Below are positions 1 through 7,514 of a stretch of DNA of 64,000 bases, piece after piece. Origin of the DNA: Acinetobacter calcoaceticus (lineage in GTDB: Bacteria; Pseudomonadota; Gammaproteobacteria; Pseudomonadales; Moraxellaceae); contig NZ_JADVKT010000002.1 in NCBI RefSeq assembly GCF_016508255.1, positions 496,001 through 560,000 on the forward strand, read 5' to 3'. Numbering within the stretch: position 1 is the first letter of the stretch; each line of letters begins with the position of its first letter. Under the pieces are notes generated by a model that searched no databases, was not told the DNA's origin, and was given only the letters and a program-made list of their open reading frames with translations. The position numbers and the translations under genes are program-made.

Positions 1-320
1 GAACCTTTGAAGTCATAGGTTGCATCTACGCGGACATTACCATAAAGCTTAACTTGGGTTTGCCCATCCGCCATTGCCATCCAACCTGGTTTTGATATAG
101 GAGAGGGAGAAGCAGAAGGAGTTGTGGGAGGTACTGCTGGAGCACTGACTGATAAAGCTATTTTTTGTTGGTCAGACAGTTTCTGGACCAGCTGTTTTAA
201 GTCATTTACTTCATTACGTAATGCATCAACTTCAGCATCTGAGGCTGCATGTAAAGGCATTGTTATGCTAGTTACACCTACAGTACCCATTGCTAGTACT
301 AATGTTTTGATCTTATTCAC
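1..320 (-). CDS. DcaP-like outer-membrane porin, 5' part only
   Basis: The gene runs off the left edge, so only the N-terminal 106 residues are seen. It starts at a GTG (318-320) with a GGAG ribosome site a few bases upstream. The first 25 or so residues form a signal peptide (MNKIKTLVLAMG..., cut near LHA-A). A short heptad-like coiled coil follows (EVDALRNEVNDLKQLVQKL), then a Pro/Ser/Thr linker, then the first beta-strand-like segment (VKLYGNVRVDATYDF). This order is typical of Acinetobacter DcaP-type trimeric porins, where the N-terminal coiled coil precedes a 16-strand barrel. The family call rests on the N-terminus alone; another coiled-coil porin is possible. Confidence 0.72.
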   Translation of the reverse strand, partial: MNKIKTLVLAMGTVGVTSITMPLHAASDAEVDALRNEVNDLKQLVQKLSDQQKIALSVSAPAVPPTTPSASPSPISKPGWMAMADGQTQVKLYGNVRVDATYDFKG

Positions 321-406
321 GGGAACTCCAAACAAGGATAAAAGTTTTCCTGCAAATACATAACAATAATAATGCCAACTTTAAGAATTTAGAAAAATAG
401 TAAAAT

Positions 407-425
407 TTCTATGATTATCATTAGC
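407..425. promoter_or_regulatory. Weak Fur-box-like sequence
   Basis: The core atgattatcatta matches the centre of the 19-base Fur consensus; I count 13 of 19 positions. It lies about 85 bases upstream of the porin GTG. The flanks do not match, so binding is uncertain. Confidence 0.3.
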
Positions 426-616
426 CTACGTTTAAATAGTAAGGTGGGTAAGACTTTATATTAAAAAAATGAAATGAGAGCATGAAATGGACTCGCTAAA
501 GTGCATCATCTGCTCCATTATTTGCACGGTTAAAATGCATAGCTGCAATAAAATATGTAAAAGAAATAAACGTTTTAGCTATTTTTAAACCGTCGTATTT
601 TAAATACAGGGGAGTT

Positions 617-629
617 GTATAGGGTATAC
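617..629. promoter_or_regulatory. Palindrome before the Lrp-type gene
   Basis: Perfect inverted repeat gtata-ggg-tatac, 34 bases upstream of the ATG at 664. Lrp-family regulators often bind short palindromes over their own promoter, so autoregulation is a plausible reading, but it is inferred from position only. Confidence 0.3.
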
Positions 630-663
630 TGTCCTCATTGAAAAATTCTGGCTGGAGATAACA

Positions 664-1134
664 ATGGAGTTAGATCGTTTTGATAAACAAATTCTAGAAA
701 TTTTGTCTCATGAAGACTTAAATTTGAATGAACTTTCAGAACGGATCAATCTGTCAGTCAGTTCAGTGCATCGTCGGATTAAGCACCTAATTGAAGCCAA
801 CGTTATGGGGCAGCTCAAAAGGGAAATTAATTTTAGTAAACTCGGATTTACCTTGCACATCTTATTGCAAGTTTCATTGAGTAAACATGACACTGAAACA
901 TTTGATAAGTTTCTTTCCGAAATAGAAGCAATTCCAGAAGTGACCAATGCATTTCTAGTGACAGGACAAAGTGCTGATTTTATTTTGGAACTTGTAGCCC
1001 GTAATATGGATGACTACAGTGAAATTTTATTGAGACGTATTGGAAAAATTGACAATGTTGTTGCTTTACATTCCAGCTTCGTTATTAAAAAATATAATGT
1101 TTTTAACTGTTATAACTTACTAAATAAACTATAA
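664..1134 (+). CDS. Lrp/AsnC-family transcriptional regulator
   Basis: 156 residues, the usual length for the family. Residues 1-60 form the winged helix-turn-helix (LDRFDKQILEILS..., then LSERINLSVSSVHRRIKHL). The rest is the RAM/AsnC ligand-binding domain (FLVTGQSADFILELVARNMDDY). Amino-acid-responsive regulators of this type usually act as dimers or octamers. A ctggagat ribosome site precedes the ATG. It stands alone, facing the yebC-like gene across a shared terminator, and diverges from the porin gene, which could be a target. The effector and targets cannot be read from the sequence. Confidence 0.9.
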   Translation: MELDRFDKQILEILSHEDLNLNELSERINLSVSSVHRRIKHLIEANVMGQLKREINFSKLGFTLHILLQVSLSKHDTETFDKFLSEIEAIPEVTNAFLVTGQSADFILELVARNMDDYSEILLRRIGKIDNVVALHSSFVIKKYNVFNCYNLLNKL

Positions 1135-1162
1135 AAAAACGCACCCAATGGTGCGTTTTTTC
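1134..1162. terminator. Bidirectional terminator
   Basis: Stem acgcacc/ggtgcgt with a 4-base loop, A-run before and T-run after. It serves the Lrp-type gene and the convergent yebC-like gene. Confidence 0.9.
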
Positions 1163-1178
1163 AATTCAAATGTTTGAT

Positions 1179-1928
1179 TTAGGCGTCAAGTTGAGCCAAA
1201 ACCTCATCTGTGAACTCAACGTTAGTATAAACGTTTTGCACATCATCGAGATCTTCAAACATATCAATCATTTTAAGAATTTGTTTTGCTTGGTCGACAT
1301 CAGTAATTTCAGCTTTGGTTGATGGACTCATAACCACTTCTGCGTTGTCAGATTTTAAACCAGCAGCAGTAAGAGCATCTTGAACTTCACCAAAAGTTTC
1401 TGGTGAGGTGATTACCAAAATTTCATCTTCAGAAATTTCAATATCTTCAGCGCCAGCTTCTAAAGCAACTTCCATGATTTTATCTTCTAAAGAAACATCT
1501 TCAAAAGTAATTTCACCACGTTTAGTAAATAGATAAGCTACAGAACCTGCTGTACCTAAGTTGCCATTTGTTTTACTAAAACAGTGACGTACATCCGGTA
1601 CTGTACGGTTTAAGTTATCTGTCATTGTTTCAACAAGAACAGCAACACCGCCAACACCATAACCTTCGTAAGTTACTTCTTTTAAATCATCATTATCTTC
1701 ACCACCGGCACCACGTTGGATTGCACGGTTGATGGTGTCACGTGTCATATTAACTGAAAGAGCTTTTTCAACTACCGCACGCAGACGAGGGTTACTAGCA
1801 GCATCTCCACCACCAAGTCTGGCAGCAGTCACAATTTCACGAATATATTTAGTAAAAACTTTACCGCGACTTGCATCTTGTTTCGCTTTACGATGCTTAA
1901 TATTGGCCCATTTAGAATGACCCGCCAT
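1179..1928 (-). CDS. yebC: YebC/PmpR-family regulatory protein
   Basis: 249 residues from the ATG at 1928, which gives the canonical family start [18 protein letters not shown] and has a GGAG ribosome site; an upstream in-frame ATG adds ten unlikely residues. Family landmarks include the [12 protein letters not shown] segment and the RAIQRGAGG motif near residue 85. YebC proteins were named as transcriptional regulators; recent work ties some members to translation at proline-rich stretches. It is a single-gene unit sharing a terminator with the Lrp-type gene. In many Gammaproteobacteria yebC sits beside ruvC; here ruvC is about 20 kb away. Confidence 0.95.
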   Translation of the reverse strand: MAGHSKWANIKHRKAKQDASRGKVFTKYIREIVTAARLGGGDAASNPRLRAVVEKALSVNMTRDTINRAIQRGAGGEDNDDLKEVTYEGYGVGGVAVLVETMTDNLNRTVPDVRHCFSKTNGNLGTAGSVAYLFTKRGEITFEDVSLEDKIMEVALEAGAEDIEISEDEILVITSPETFGEVQDALTAAGLKSDNAEVVMSPSTKAEITDVDQAKQILKMIDMFEDLDDVQNVYTNVEFTDEVLAQLDA

Positions 1929-2089
1929 GGACGTGAACTCCAAAAAAAGAAAATGCAAAAGTGCTGGAATATTAGCATAGGCTTAGTTTTGTTGAAAACT
2001 GTTGCCCTGTGTTTTGTTAGCCAATTGAATAAGAATAATAAGCTTAAGGTCTAATGAGCGAGATTAGACAGAATTAAGCCTAATTTGAT

Positions 2090-2635
2090 TTAGTTAATTT
2101 TGACGTCTATGTCAAATTGCGCATATAGCTCTTTAATCGTTTCCAAATCTTTTTGTAAGTCTGTTGGGTAAATTTTACCTAGAATTCCACCTTGTTTGCT
2201 TCGAGCATTGGCATACATGAGTACAATAGGAACATTAGCTGCTTTTGCAATATGCCAAAAGCCTGTACGGATAGGTTTACGTTCAGAGCCATCTTTTGCA
2301 CGAGTAGCTTCAGGAGCAATAACCAAGTTAAAAGTTTCATGAGTTTGAAATTGTTCAACCATTTGAGAAACAATATCTTTACTTGCTTTGCGGTCAACGG
2401 GAATGCCACCAAGTTTTTCTAAAATTGGTTTAAGGGGACCTTTAAAAAGTTCTTTTTTTATTAAAGTATGAATTTTAATGTCTAAAATTTGGAAGAGGGC
2501 AATAGAGAGCACTGCGTCTAGATTTGAAGTATGTTCAAAGCCAATAATAACTTGTTTTTTCTCAAGAATTTCGGGATCTACATTATAGGTCCAACCAGCA
2601 GCTTTAAAGATAGAGTTACCTAGAAATTTTTTCAT
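2090..2635 (-). CDS. PlsC-like 1-acylglycerol-3-phosphate acyltransferase family protein
   Basis: 181 residues. It carries the acyltransferase catalytic block H-x4-D (FEHTSNLDA, near residue 35), the GGIPVDRK block near residue 75 and the third block as APEATRAK (usually PEGTR). These mark transfer of an acyl chain to a lysophospholipid-type acceptor at the inner membrane. It is shorter than housekeeping PlsC (about 240 residues) and has no clear N-terminal membrane helix, so it is probably an accessory acyltransferase. It is a single gene with an AT-rich upstream region. Confidence 0.85.
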   Translation of the reverse strand: MKKFLGNSIFKAAGWTYNVDPEILEKKQVIIGFEHTSNLDAVLSIALFQILDIKIHTLIKKELFKGPLKPILEKLGGIPVDRKASKDIVSQMVEQFQTHETFNLVIAPEATRAKDGSERKPIRTGFWHIAKAANVPIVLMYANARSKQGGILGKIYPTDLQKDLETIKELYAQFDIDVKIN

Positions 2636-2810
2636 AGATCAGTGCAAGGTGATAAATTTTCAGGATTCTAATATGAGTTTGTAAAAAAGCCTAGAAAATT
2701 ATGAAAGCTAAAGTAGAGCATTAAAAATTAAGATTATCTAAGCTATAGAAGATTTAAAAAAGTTCTTTTTATTTTTCTTTTAAATATAATAAACTTAGAT
2801 AATTTTAAAA

Positions 2811-3383
2811 TTAAGAAACCTGTTGAGGTATCTCTTCATTAATTAAATATTTAATATATTTCCAGATTTTTTCAGGGTTAATAAGTGTTTTATCTGTTGT
2901 TCCATCAATAATCATCCCATCAATAATAGAAATAATGATGTGAGTAAGCGGAGTAGGGTTTTCTATACCTAATCCAGTAAGCTGTTCTTGTAATAAATTG
3001 GTCAACCACTTTGTATATTCGTAAAATGGTTCACGAATTGAAGTATATTGTTTAGATACTTCAATAAATGCTTTTTTAAATAAACATCCATTAAATGTCT
3101 CGCTATTGATCCATTCAATATACCAATTAAAAATAATATGAATTTTTTCAAGTGGGTTGGCGTCTTTTCGTAAACTTAGCTGTTCATTAATTGAATTTTG
3201 AATATTTAAATTTCGATGTTGCAAACACTCCATAATTAAATTTTCTTTTGAAGGAAAATATTTATAAAATGTCATTTTTGCCACATTCGATTCAGCAATA
3301 ATACGGTCAACACCAGTAGCATTGTAACCAATCTGATTAAATAAATTTAAAGCAGTATTTATAATATCTTCTTTTTTTGACAT
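2811..3383 (-). CDS. TetR-family transcriptional regulator (paralogue of the one at 50691-51254)
   Basis: 190 residues. Residues 1-60 form the TetR helix-turn-helix (IINTALNLFNQIGYNATGV... then MTFYKYFPSKENLI). The C-terminal domain shares the FNGC(L/M)F(K/Q)KA block with the second TetR in this window, so the two belong to one subfamily. It is divergent from the heme-oxygenase-like gene at 3664, and the Fur box at 3489 lies between them. A TAGTT-AG-AACTA inverted repeat just upstream of its start could be its own operator. Ligand unknown. Confidence 0.9.
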   Translation of the reverse strand: MSKKEDIINTALNLFNQIGYNATGVDRIIAESNVAKMTFYKYFPSKENLIMECLQHRNLNIQNSINEQLSLRKDANPLEKIHIIFNWYIEWINSETFNGCLFKKAFIEVSKQYTSIREPFYEYTKWLTNLLQEQLTGLGIENPTPLTHIIISIIDGMIIDGTTDKTLINPEKIWKYIKYLINEEIPQQVS

Positions 3384-3488
3384 TACTATTCCATATAGTT
3401 AGAACTAATTATAACTTAATCTAAAAAATTAAAATTTTAATACAAATTATCATAGTAAAAAAAGGGACTTGATTCAAGTTTATATTGT

Positions 3489-3507
3489 GTTAATGATTAT
3501 CATTAAC
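3489..3507. promoter_or_regulatory. Fur box (near consensus)
   Basis: The 19 bases gttaatgattatcattaac form a perfect 9-1-9 palindrome and match 16 of 19 positions of the classical Fur consensus (GATAATGATAATCATTATC). It lies between the TetR gene start (3383) and the heme-oxygenase-like gene start (3664), so iron-dependent repression of one or both is likely. Confidence 0.75.
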
Positions 3508-3663
3508 TAAAGTTTTTTTTAATTTTCTATTTGATTTCGTATGATTTTAATTCTAATATTGATTGTTGAAGGAACATGTTTAAATATCAATTTAAGTCAT
3601 TGTTTTTATAATAAAATATGTAAAAATCGATCAGGCTTCAAAATAAGTTTAATGAGAGTGGAT

Positions 3664-4527
3664 ATGCCTAAGAAATTTGAGAATTTTAATAATCCTAGAA
3701 AGAAAGCACTCACAGGGATGAAGCAAAGCATTTCAGCCGAATTATGGGGAAAAAATTCAGAATTTTTGACCCAATTAAGAGAAAAAATTGCTAAACATGC
3801 AGTGTCACATCATCCCGCGATTGATATTTTAAATAACGGAGAAATTAATAAAGAAAATTTAAAAAAAATTCACTTAGAATATCGTCATGCAATTGTGCAA
3901 ACTTTTACTGATGCACTGCTCATGGCTCAATTTCAAACTAAACAGTTAGAGCCAAGATTGCATGCTGGTGCGAAAATGTTTCCACGCTTTCTTTTAAGTC
4001 TCAATATTTTTGATGAGTTTGGCTTTCGACCTGGTTTAGACAAAGATGGTTACTATCAGGGAAATCCTGAATATGCTCACTATCCTTTATTTGAAGACGT
4101 ATTAAATGATTTTGGCATTACAGAAGAAGATCGTCTGACTTATCATCCAAGCGACATTGCACATCAAGTTAGAGTATTTTTAGAAAATGCTTATGGTGAC
4201 TATAAAGCTGTTTCAGCCTTATTAGCAGTCGCAGAAGAAGAAGTCATCCTTTATAGTCCACCGTTACGTAAAGCAACTAAAGCCGTAGGTTTAGACGTTG
4301 AGGGTGGTGGTTATTACCACGTGCATGGTATTTCTGAGGATGAAAGCGCAGAAGCCGCAGACGATGATCATGAAGAAGACTTATGGTATGTCTTAATGCA
4401 AGCTTGTACAGAAGAAGACTATAACTACATTGAAAAGATATGTTTAGAGTATTGTGATTTATGGGAAAAGTTCTGGGATACTCAGTTAGAGCATTCGAAA
4501 CCTATACGGAAACAAATCTTAGCCTAA
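3664..4527 (+). CDS. Heme-oxygenase-like (HDO-type) protein, probably iron-regulated
   Basis: 287 residues from the ATG at 3664, which has a gagagtgg ribosome site; the frame is open back to 3541, but that leader does not look like protein. The fold suggestion comes from helical segments with spaced acidic and His residues: LEYRHAIVQTFTDA near residue 70, AVAEEEVILYSPPLRKA near 195, then YYHVHGISEDESAEAADDDHEED, which resembles the metal-binding H...D/E helix of heme-oxygenase-like iron enzymes. Such proteins oxidise or rearrange varied substrates using iron, so the exact reaction cannot be told. The Fur box about 157 bases upstream suggests expression in low iron. It is a single gene with no biosynthetic neighbour. 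I am moderately sure of the fold and not of the function. Confidence 0.6.
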   Translation: MPKKFENFNNPRKKALTGMKQSISAELWGKNSEFLTQLREKIAKHAVSHHPAIDILNNGEINKENLKKIHLEYRHAIVQTFTDALLMAQFQTKQLEPRLHAGAKMFPRFLLSLNIFDEFGFRPGLDKDGYYQGNPEYAHYPLFEDVLNDFGITEEDRLTYHPSDIAHQVRVFLENAYGDYKAVSALLAVAEEEVILYSPPLRKATKAVGLDVEGGGYYHVHGISEDESAEAADDDHEEDLWYVLMQACTEEDYNYIEKICLEYCDLWEKFWDTQLEHSKPIRKQILA

Positions 4528-4666
4528 TTGATGAAATAGAAATATTCAGCGCACGAAGAAAATTTATTTTAAAAAGTTAAAATTTGGAAATAAAAATAAA
4601 TTTGATAATTAAATTTTAAGTATTTTTTATAACGGTGAACCATATTCTATTCGAATACATATTAAA

Positions 4667-4695
4667 AACCCCATAAACTTTTAGTTTATGGGGTT
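4667..4695 (-). terminator. Terminator after the tRNA gene
   Basis: 13-bp perfect stem (aaccccataaact/agtttatggggtt) with a 3-base loop. The T-run follows it on the minus strand, so it ends the tRNA transcript. Confidence 0.85.
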
Positions 4696-4701
4696 AGTAT
4701 T

Positions 4702-4778
<77 letters not shown>

Positions 4779-5427
4779 TATATACAAGAAAAGCTTTTAA
4801 TCTCAAGGCTTTTCAGTGCGTGCAATACTAATCAATTTTTTAATTAAACACAAGTAATTTTCTAAAGTAGTACATAGTAGACCCAAAAAATATTGTGTTG
4901 TTTTGGTTAAATATTACAAGCGACACCGATTCTAACGTATGAGTACTTCATGAGTAAAGCGAACTAAGTTATTTATCGATCAGTTAGAACTTATTCTAGC
5001 CAGAAGTTTATAGTGATTGATGTGCAATTGTCTTTTCGATTCAAATCATTATTCTTTTAAAATACATATTGTTTGAAATTTAACCGTATGATGAGAGGCG
5101 GTATTTGAATATTGCTAAAAATATAATTTAGATTATTTTAGAGAAACTAGTAGAGTAGAAGCTAATTTATGTATGTCTTACGCGAAATTTATAAATTTTA
5201 GATATAATATTCTTTTTATAAAGCTTATAAGGATTTTAGAGTAAATATTATTTCATAAAATTATATTTATAGAATTAATAACTTCTTATCAAAGCTAGGT
5301 CTATATCATTGTAATGAGGGTTTTAAATTTTAATAAAAATTAATGAATATATTATCGATGACTCGGGTTTATTCTAAGTGATCTGAGTCAGAGTAAATAA
5401 TTAATATTTCAAAATTAAGGGTGCAGA

Positions 5428-5505
5428 ATGATAATGTTTATGGTGTTAATTTCATTCTGGGACTTACTATATAATCTCTCTTTAATTTTTGAAAACTTTG
5501 GGTAG
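5428..5505 (+). CDS. Possible 25-residue hydrophobic microprotein
   Basis: ATG with aagggtg about six bases upstream, then 25 codons rich in Phe, Leu, Ile, Met and Trp (MIMFMVLISFWDLLYN...), which could form one membrane helix. It is too short to judge by composition; chance is a serious alternative. Confidence 0.2.
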   Translation: MIMFMVLISFWDLLYNLSLIFENFG

Positions 5506-5811
5506 TATATATTTTTGAAATTACTCATAAAAAATTAATAATCAGATTATTTGAGAATAAAGAGTCTAATAAATATATATGATGAACAAAGTTTTAAAGG
5601 TGAAATAAGAAAAGTAATGAGTAAAAGTAAGTCCATCTTAAAAGTAAATGCTTTATCTCATTTTATTAAAAATTAGAACTTTTTATTGAAGAAATTTGCA
5701 TTTTTTACCCTTGGAATTTCTTTCTTTTTCTAATGTGTTTTCTATATAAAACTTAAAATGTGATTGTTTTCACAATGAAGACAAATGATTGTATTTTATT
5801 GATTTTATTCT

Positions 5812-5926
5812 TGACTAAAATGCTGGGTTTTAATAAAGTATAAATGTATTTTATCCAAAATAAAAAACTATTGCTTAGTCCTGAAATACAGTAAGAGGCC
5901 TGCTTTTTTAAGTAGGCCTCTTGCTT
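5812..5926 (+). ncRNA. Candidate small RNA with orphan hairpin
   Basis: TTGACT, a 17-base spacer and TAAAGT form a possible promoter near 5812-5840. About 80 bases later comes a strong hairpin (5893-5922, aagaggcctgc/gtaggcctctt, one mismatch). No open frame lies between and no flanking gene ends here. The bases after the stem are only moderately T-rich, so the terminator call is weak. Confidence 0.3.
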
Positions 5927-6044
5927 TCTGTAATATTGAAAAAAATAAGGGAACAATAAGCTAAATTTTTAAAGTAAGTACATATAACCAGAAATAAAAC
6001 GATAAAAAAGAGACCATAGGTGCTTAGAACTAAAGTATAAAAAA

Positions 6045-6929
6045 TTATAAATTTTCTTGAATAATTTGGATGAGTTCTCGAGCTGCTTTAGATAAGGGGA
6101 GGTCTTGAAGCCAAATTAAGTAAATGGATAGAGGTAAATGATTTTTTGTATTTTTAAAATCTAAAAGCACTAAGTGGCCTTGATCGATTTTTTCTTGTAC
6201 TAGTGATAAAGGGAAATTTCCCCAACCGAGCCCCGCTTCAACCATATTAATTGCTGTTTGTAGATTATTAGTTTTCCAGTACATTGCACTAATAATTGAA
6301 CGGGAATCTGTCATCTCATGCTCACTACTCGCCACTACAATTTGTCTAATATTGATTAATTCTTCAATAGAAAAATGCTTTGTTTTTTCTTGTAGAAAAT
6401 GATGATTAGACGAGATAGTTGCAACTACTGTTTCAGCCATTACCAATTGCAAATTTTCACGCATTTTTATATTTAAATCTGACCCCGCCAAGCAAAGACT
6501 AATTTCTTCCGCATAAAGTAAATTGACGATGTCATCTTGAGGGGCAGTAATAACTTCTATATTAAGTAACGGGAATTTATCGGCTAATTTTTTTATTGAA
6601 TAGAATAATAATTTGGTATTTACATCTGAGACAACGCCAATGCGTAATTTAGTTTCAAGCCCTAAAGAAAGTTCATAGGCATGAGTACTAAATAGCCTAA
6701 GTTGTTCAGAAATAATACGCGCCTGCGGTTCTAAAGCTAATGCTTTAGCAGTTGGAATGACCTTGCGAGGAGTCCGTTCAAATAAGGTGTAACCCAATTC
6801 TGCTTCAAGATTGGCAGCCGCCATACTTACGGCTGAAGGTACTCGATTTAATTTACGAGCGGCCGCAGAGAAAGATCCTGTATCTAGTACGGTGATGAAG
6901 AGTTCAATATTTTCACTGTTAAAATTCAT
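6045..6929 (-). CDS. LysR-family regulator, likely of the adjacent PACE gene
   Basis: 294 residues from the ATG at 6929 (a TTG at 6944 would add five). The N-terminal helix-turn-helix is clear (NIELFITVLDTGSFSAAARKLNRVPSAVS). The remainder is the two-lobed substrate-binding domain (LRIGVVSDVN...). It is divergent from the PACE efflux gene with about 90 bases between starts, the same arrangement as aceR/aceI, where a LysR regulator activates the pump in response to its substrate. Control of the neighbouring pump is inferred from this layout. Confidence 0.9.
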   Translation of the reverse strand: MNFNSENIELFITVLDTGSFSAAARKLNRVPSAVSMAAANLEAELGYTLFERTPRKVIPTAKALALEPQARIISEQLRLFSTHAYELSLGLETKLRIGVVSDVNTKLLFYSIKKLADKFPLLNIEVITAPQDDIVNLLYAEEISLCLAGSDLNIKMRENLQLVMAETVVATISSNHHFLQEKTKHFSIEELINIRQIVVASSEHEMTDSRSIISAMYWKTNNLQTAINMVEAGLGWGNFPLSLVQEKIDQGHLVLLDFKNTKNHLPLSIYLIWLQDLPLSKAARELIQIIQENL

Positions 6930-7018
6930 TTTGATATCAGTCAAACTGAAAGCTATTAACTTTATATATGATTTTAACTGAAATTAAAATAAAAAGAATT
7001 AAGTAGAGTTTGTTTATT

Positions 7019-7456
7019 ATGCAAGGTGTAAAGCGTCGAATCGTATATGTTTCTTCTTATGAAGTGATTGGAATGATTATTTCATCAGTAGGGTTAGCTC
7101 TTTTGGCAGGTGACAGTGTGGAACATACGGGGCCTCTATCTGTCATGATCACGACCATCGCAGTAACTTGGAACTTTATCTACAATGTTTTATATGAGAA
7201 GTGGGAGGCGAGGCAAAGTAGTAATATCCGTACAGTCAAACGTAGGGTTGGGCACGCAATTGGTTTTCAGCTTAGCTTAGTTGTATTTTTGATTCCGCTT
7301 ATTGCATGGTGGATGGATATTTCGCTGGTCAAAGCTTTTTGGTTAGATCTCGCCTTTATTATTATTATTCCGATTTACACTTTTATATTTAATTGGTGTT
7401 TTGATAAGTTATTCGGGCTTCCTTCTTCAGCACAGGTTAGACCATTACACGAGTAA
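7019..7456 (+). CDS. PACE-family efflux transporter (AceI paralogue)
   Basis: 145 residues from the ATG at 7019; a TTG at 7010 is an alternative start. Four membrane helices form two tandem pairs. The conserved family features are SYEVIGM in helix 1 (the Glu corresponds to AceI Glu15, the proton-coupling residue), TWNFIYN in helix 2, RVGHAIGF before helix 3, and YTFIFNWCFD in helix 4. PACE proteins export biocides such as chlorhexidine or polyamines by proton antiport. I recall a second PACE gene besides aceI in A. baumannii (A1S_1503); this matches its context near the OXA gene. Confidence 0.9.
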   Translation: MQGVKRRIVYVSSYEVIGMIISSVGLALLAGDSVEHTGPLSVMITTIAVTWNFIYNVLYEKWEARQSSNIRTVKRRVGHAIGFQLSLVVFLIPLIAWWMDISLVKAFWLDLAFIIIIPIYTFIFNWCFDKLFGLPSSAQVRPLHE

Positions 7457-7472
7457 CGGTTTATACATACCC

Positions 7473-7507
7473 ATAAGATATCAAAGCCGAATGCTTTGAT
7501 ATCTTAT
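7473..7507. terminator. Bidirectional terminator
   Basis: 15-bp stem (ataagatatcaaagc and complement) with a 5-base loop, between the convergent PACE and NCS1 permease genes. Confidence 0.85.
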
Positions 7508-7514
7508 TTTTTAT

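Larger units (their letters stand above)
321..663. other. Divergent regulatory region between porin and Lrp-type gene
   Basis: No gene is seen in these 343 bases. They hold a partial Fur-box-like sequence at 407-425 and a perfect 5-3-5 palindrome (gtata-ggg-tatac) at 617-629, about 35 bases before the Lrp-type start, each listed separately. Confidence 0.5.
4779..6044. other. Long gene-poor AT-rich region beside the tRNA
   Basis: About 1.27 kb without a convincing gene. The longest frame (67 codons, minus, 5753-5956) has low-complexity composition and no good ribosome site. Visible items are a 25-codon hydrophobic frame with a good ribosome site (5428-5505) and an orphan hairpin (5893-5922) behind a possible promoter. 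No integrase remnant or direct repeat of the tRNA end was noticed. Confidence 0.5.

Noticed and set aside
124..363. 79-codon plus-strand frame
   Set aside because: It is the antisense shadow of the porin 5' end, which has the signal peptide, coiled coil and ribosome site.
3541..3663. N-terminal extension of the heme-oxygenase-like gene
   Set aside because: The extra 41 residues look like translated AT-rich leader; a better ribosome site precedes 3664.
5753..5956. 67-codon minus-strand frame
   Set aside because: Low-complexity composition, no ribosome site, and a strong hairpin lies inside it.
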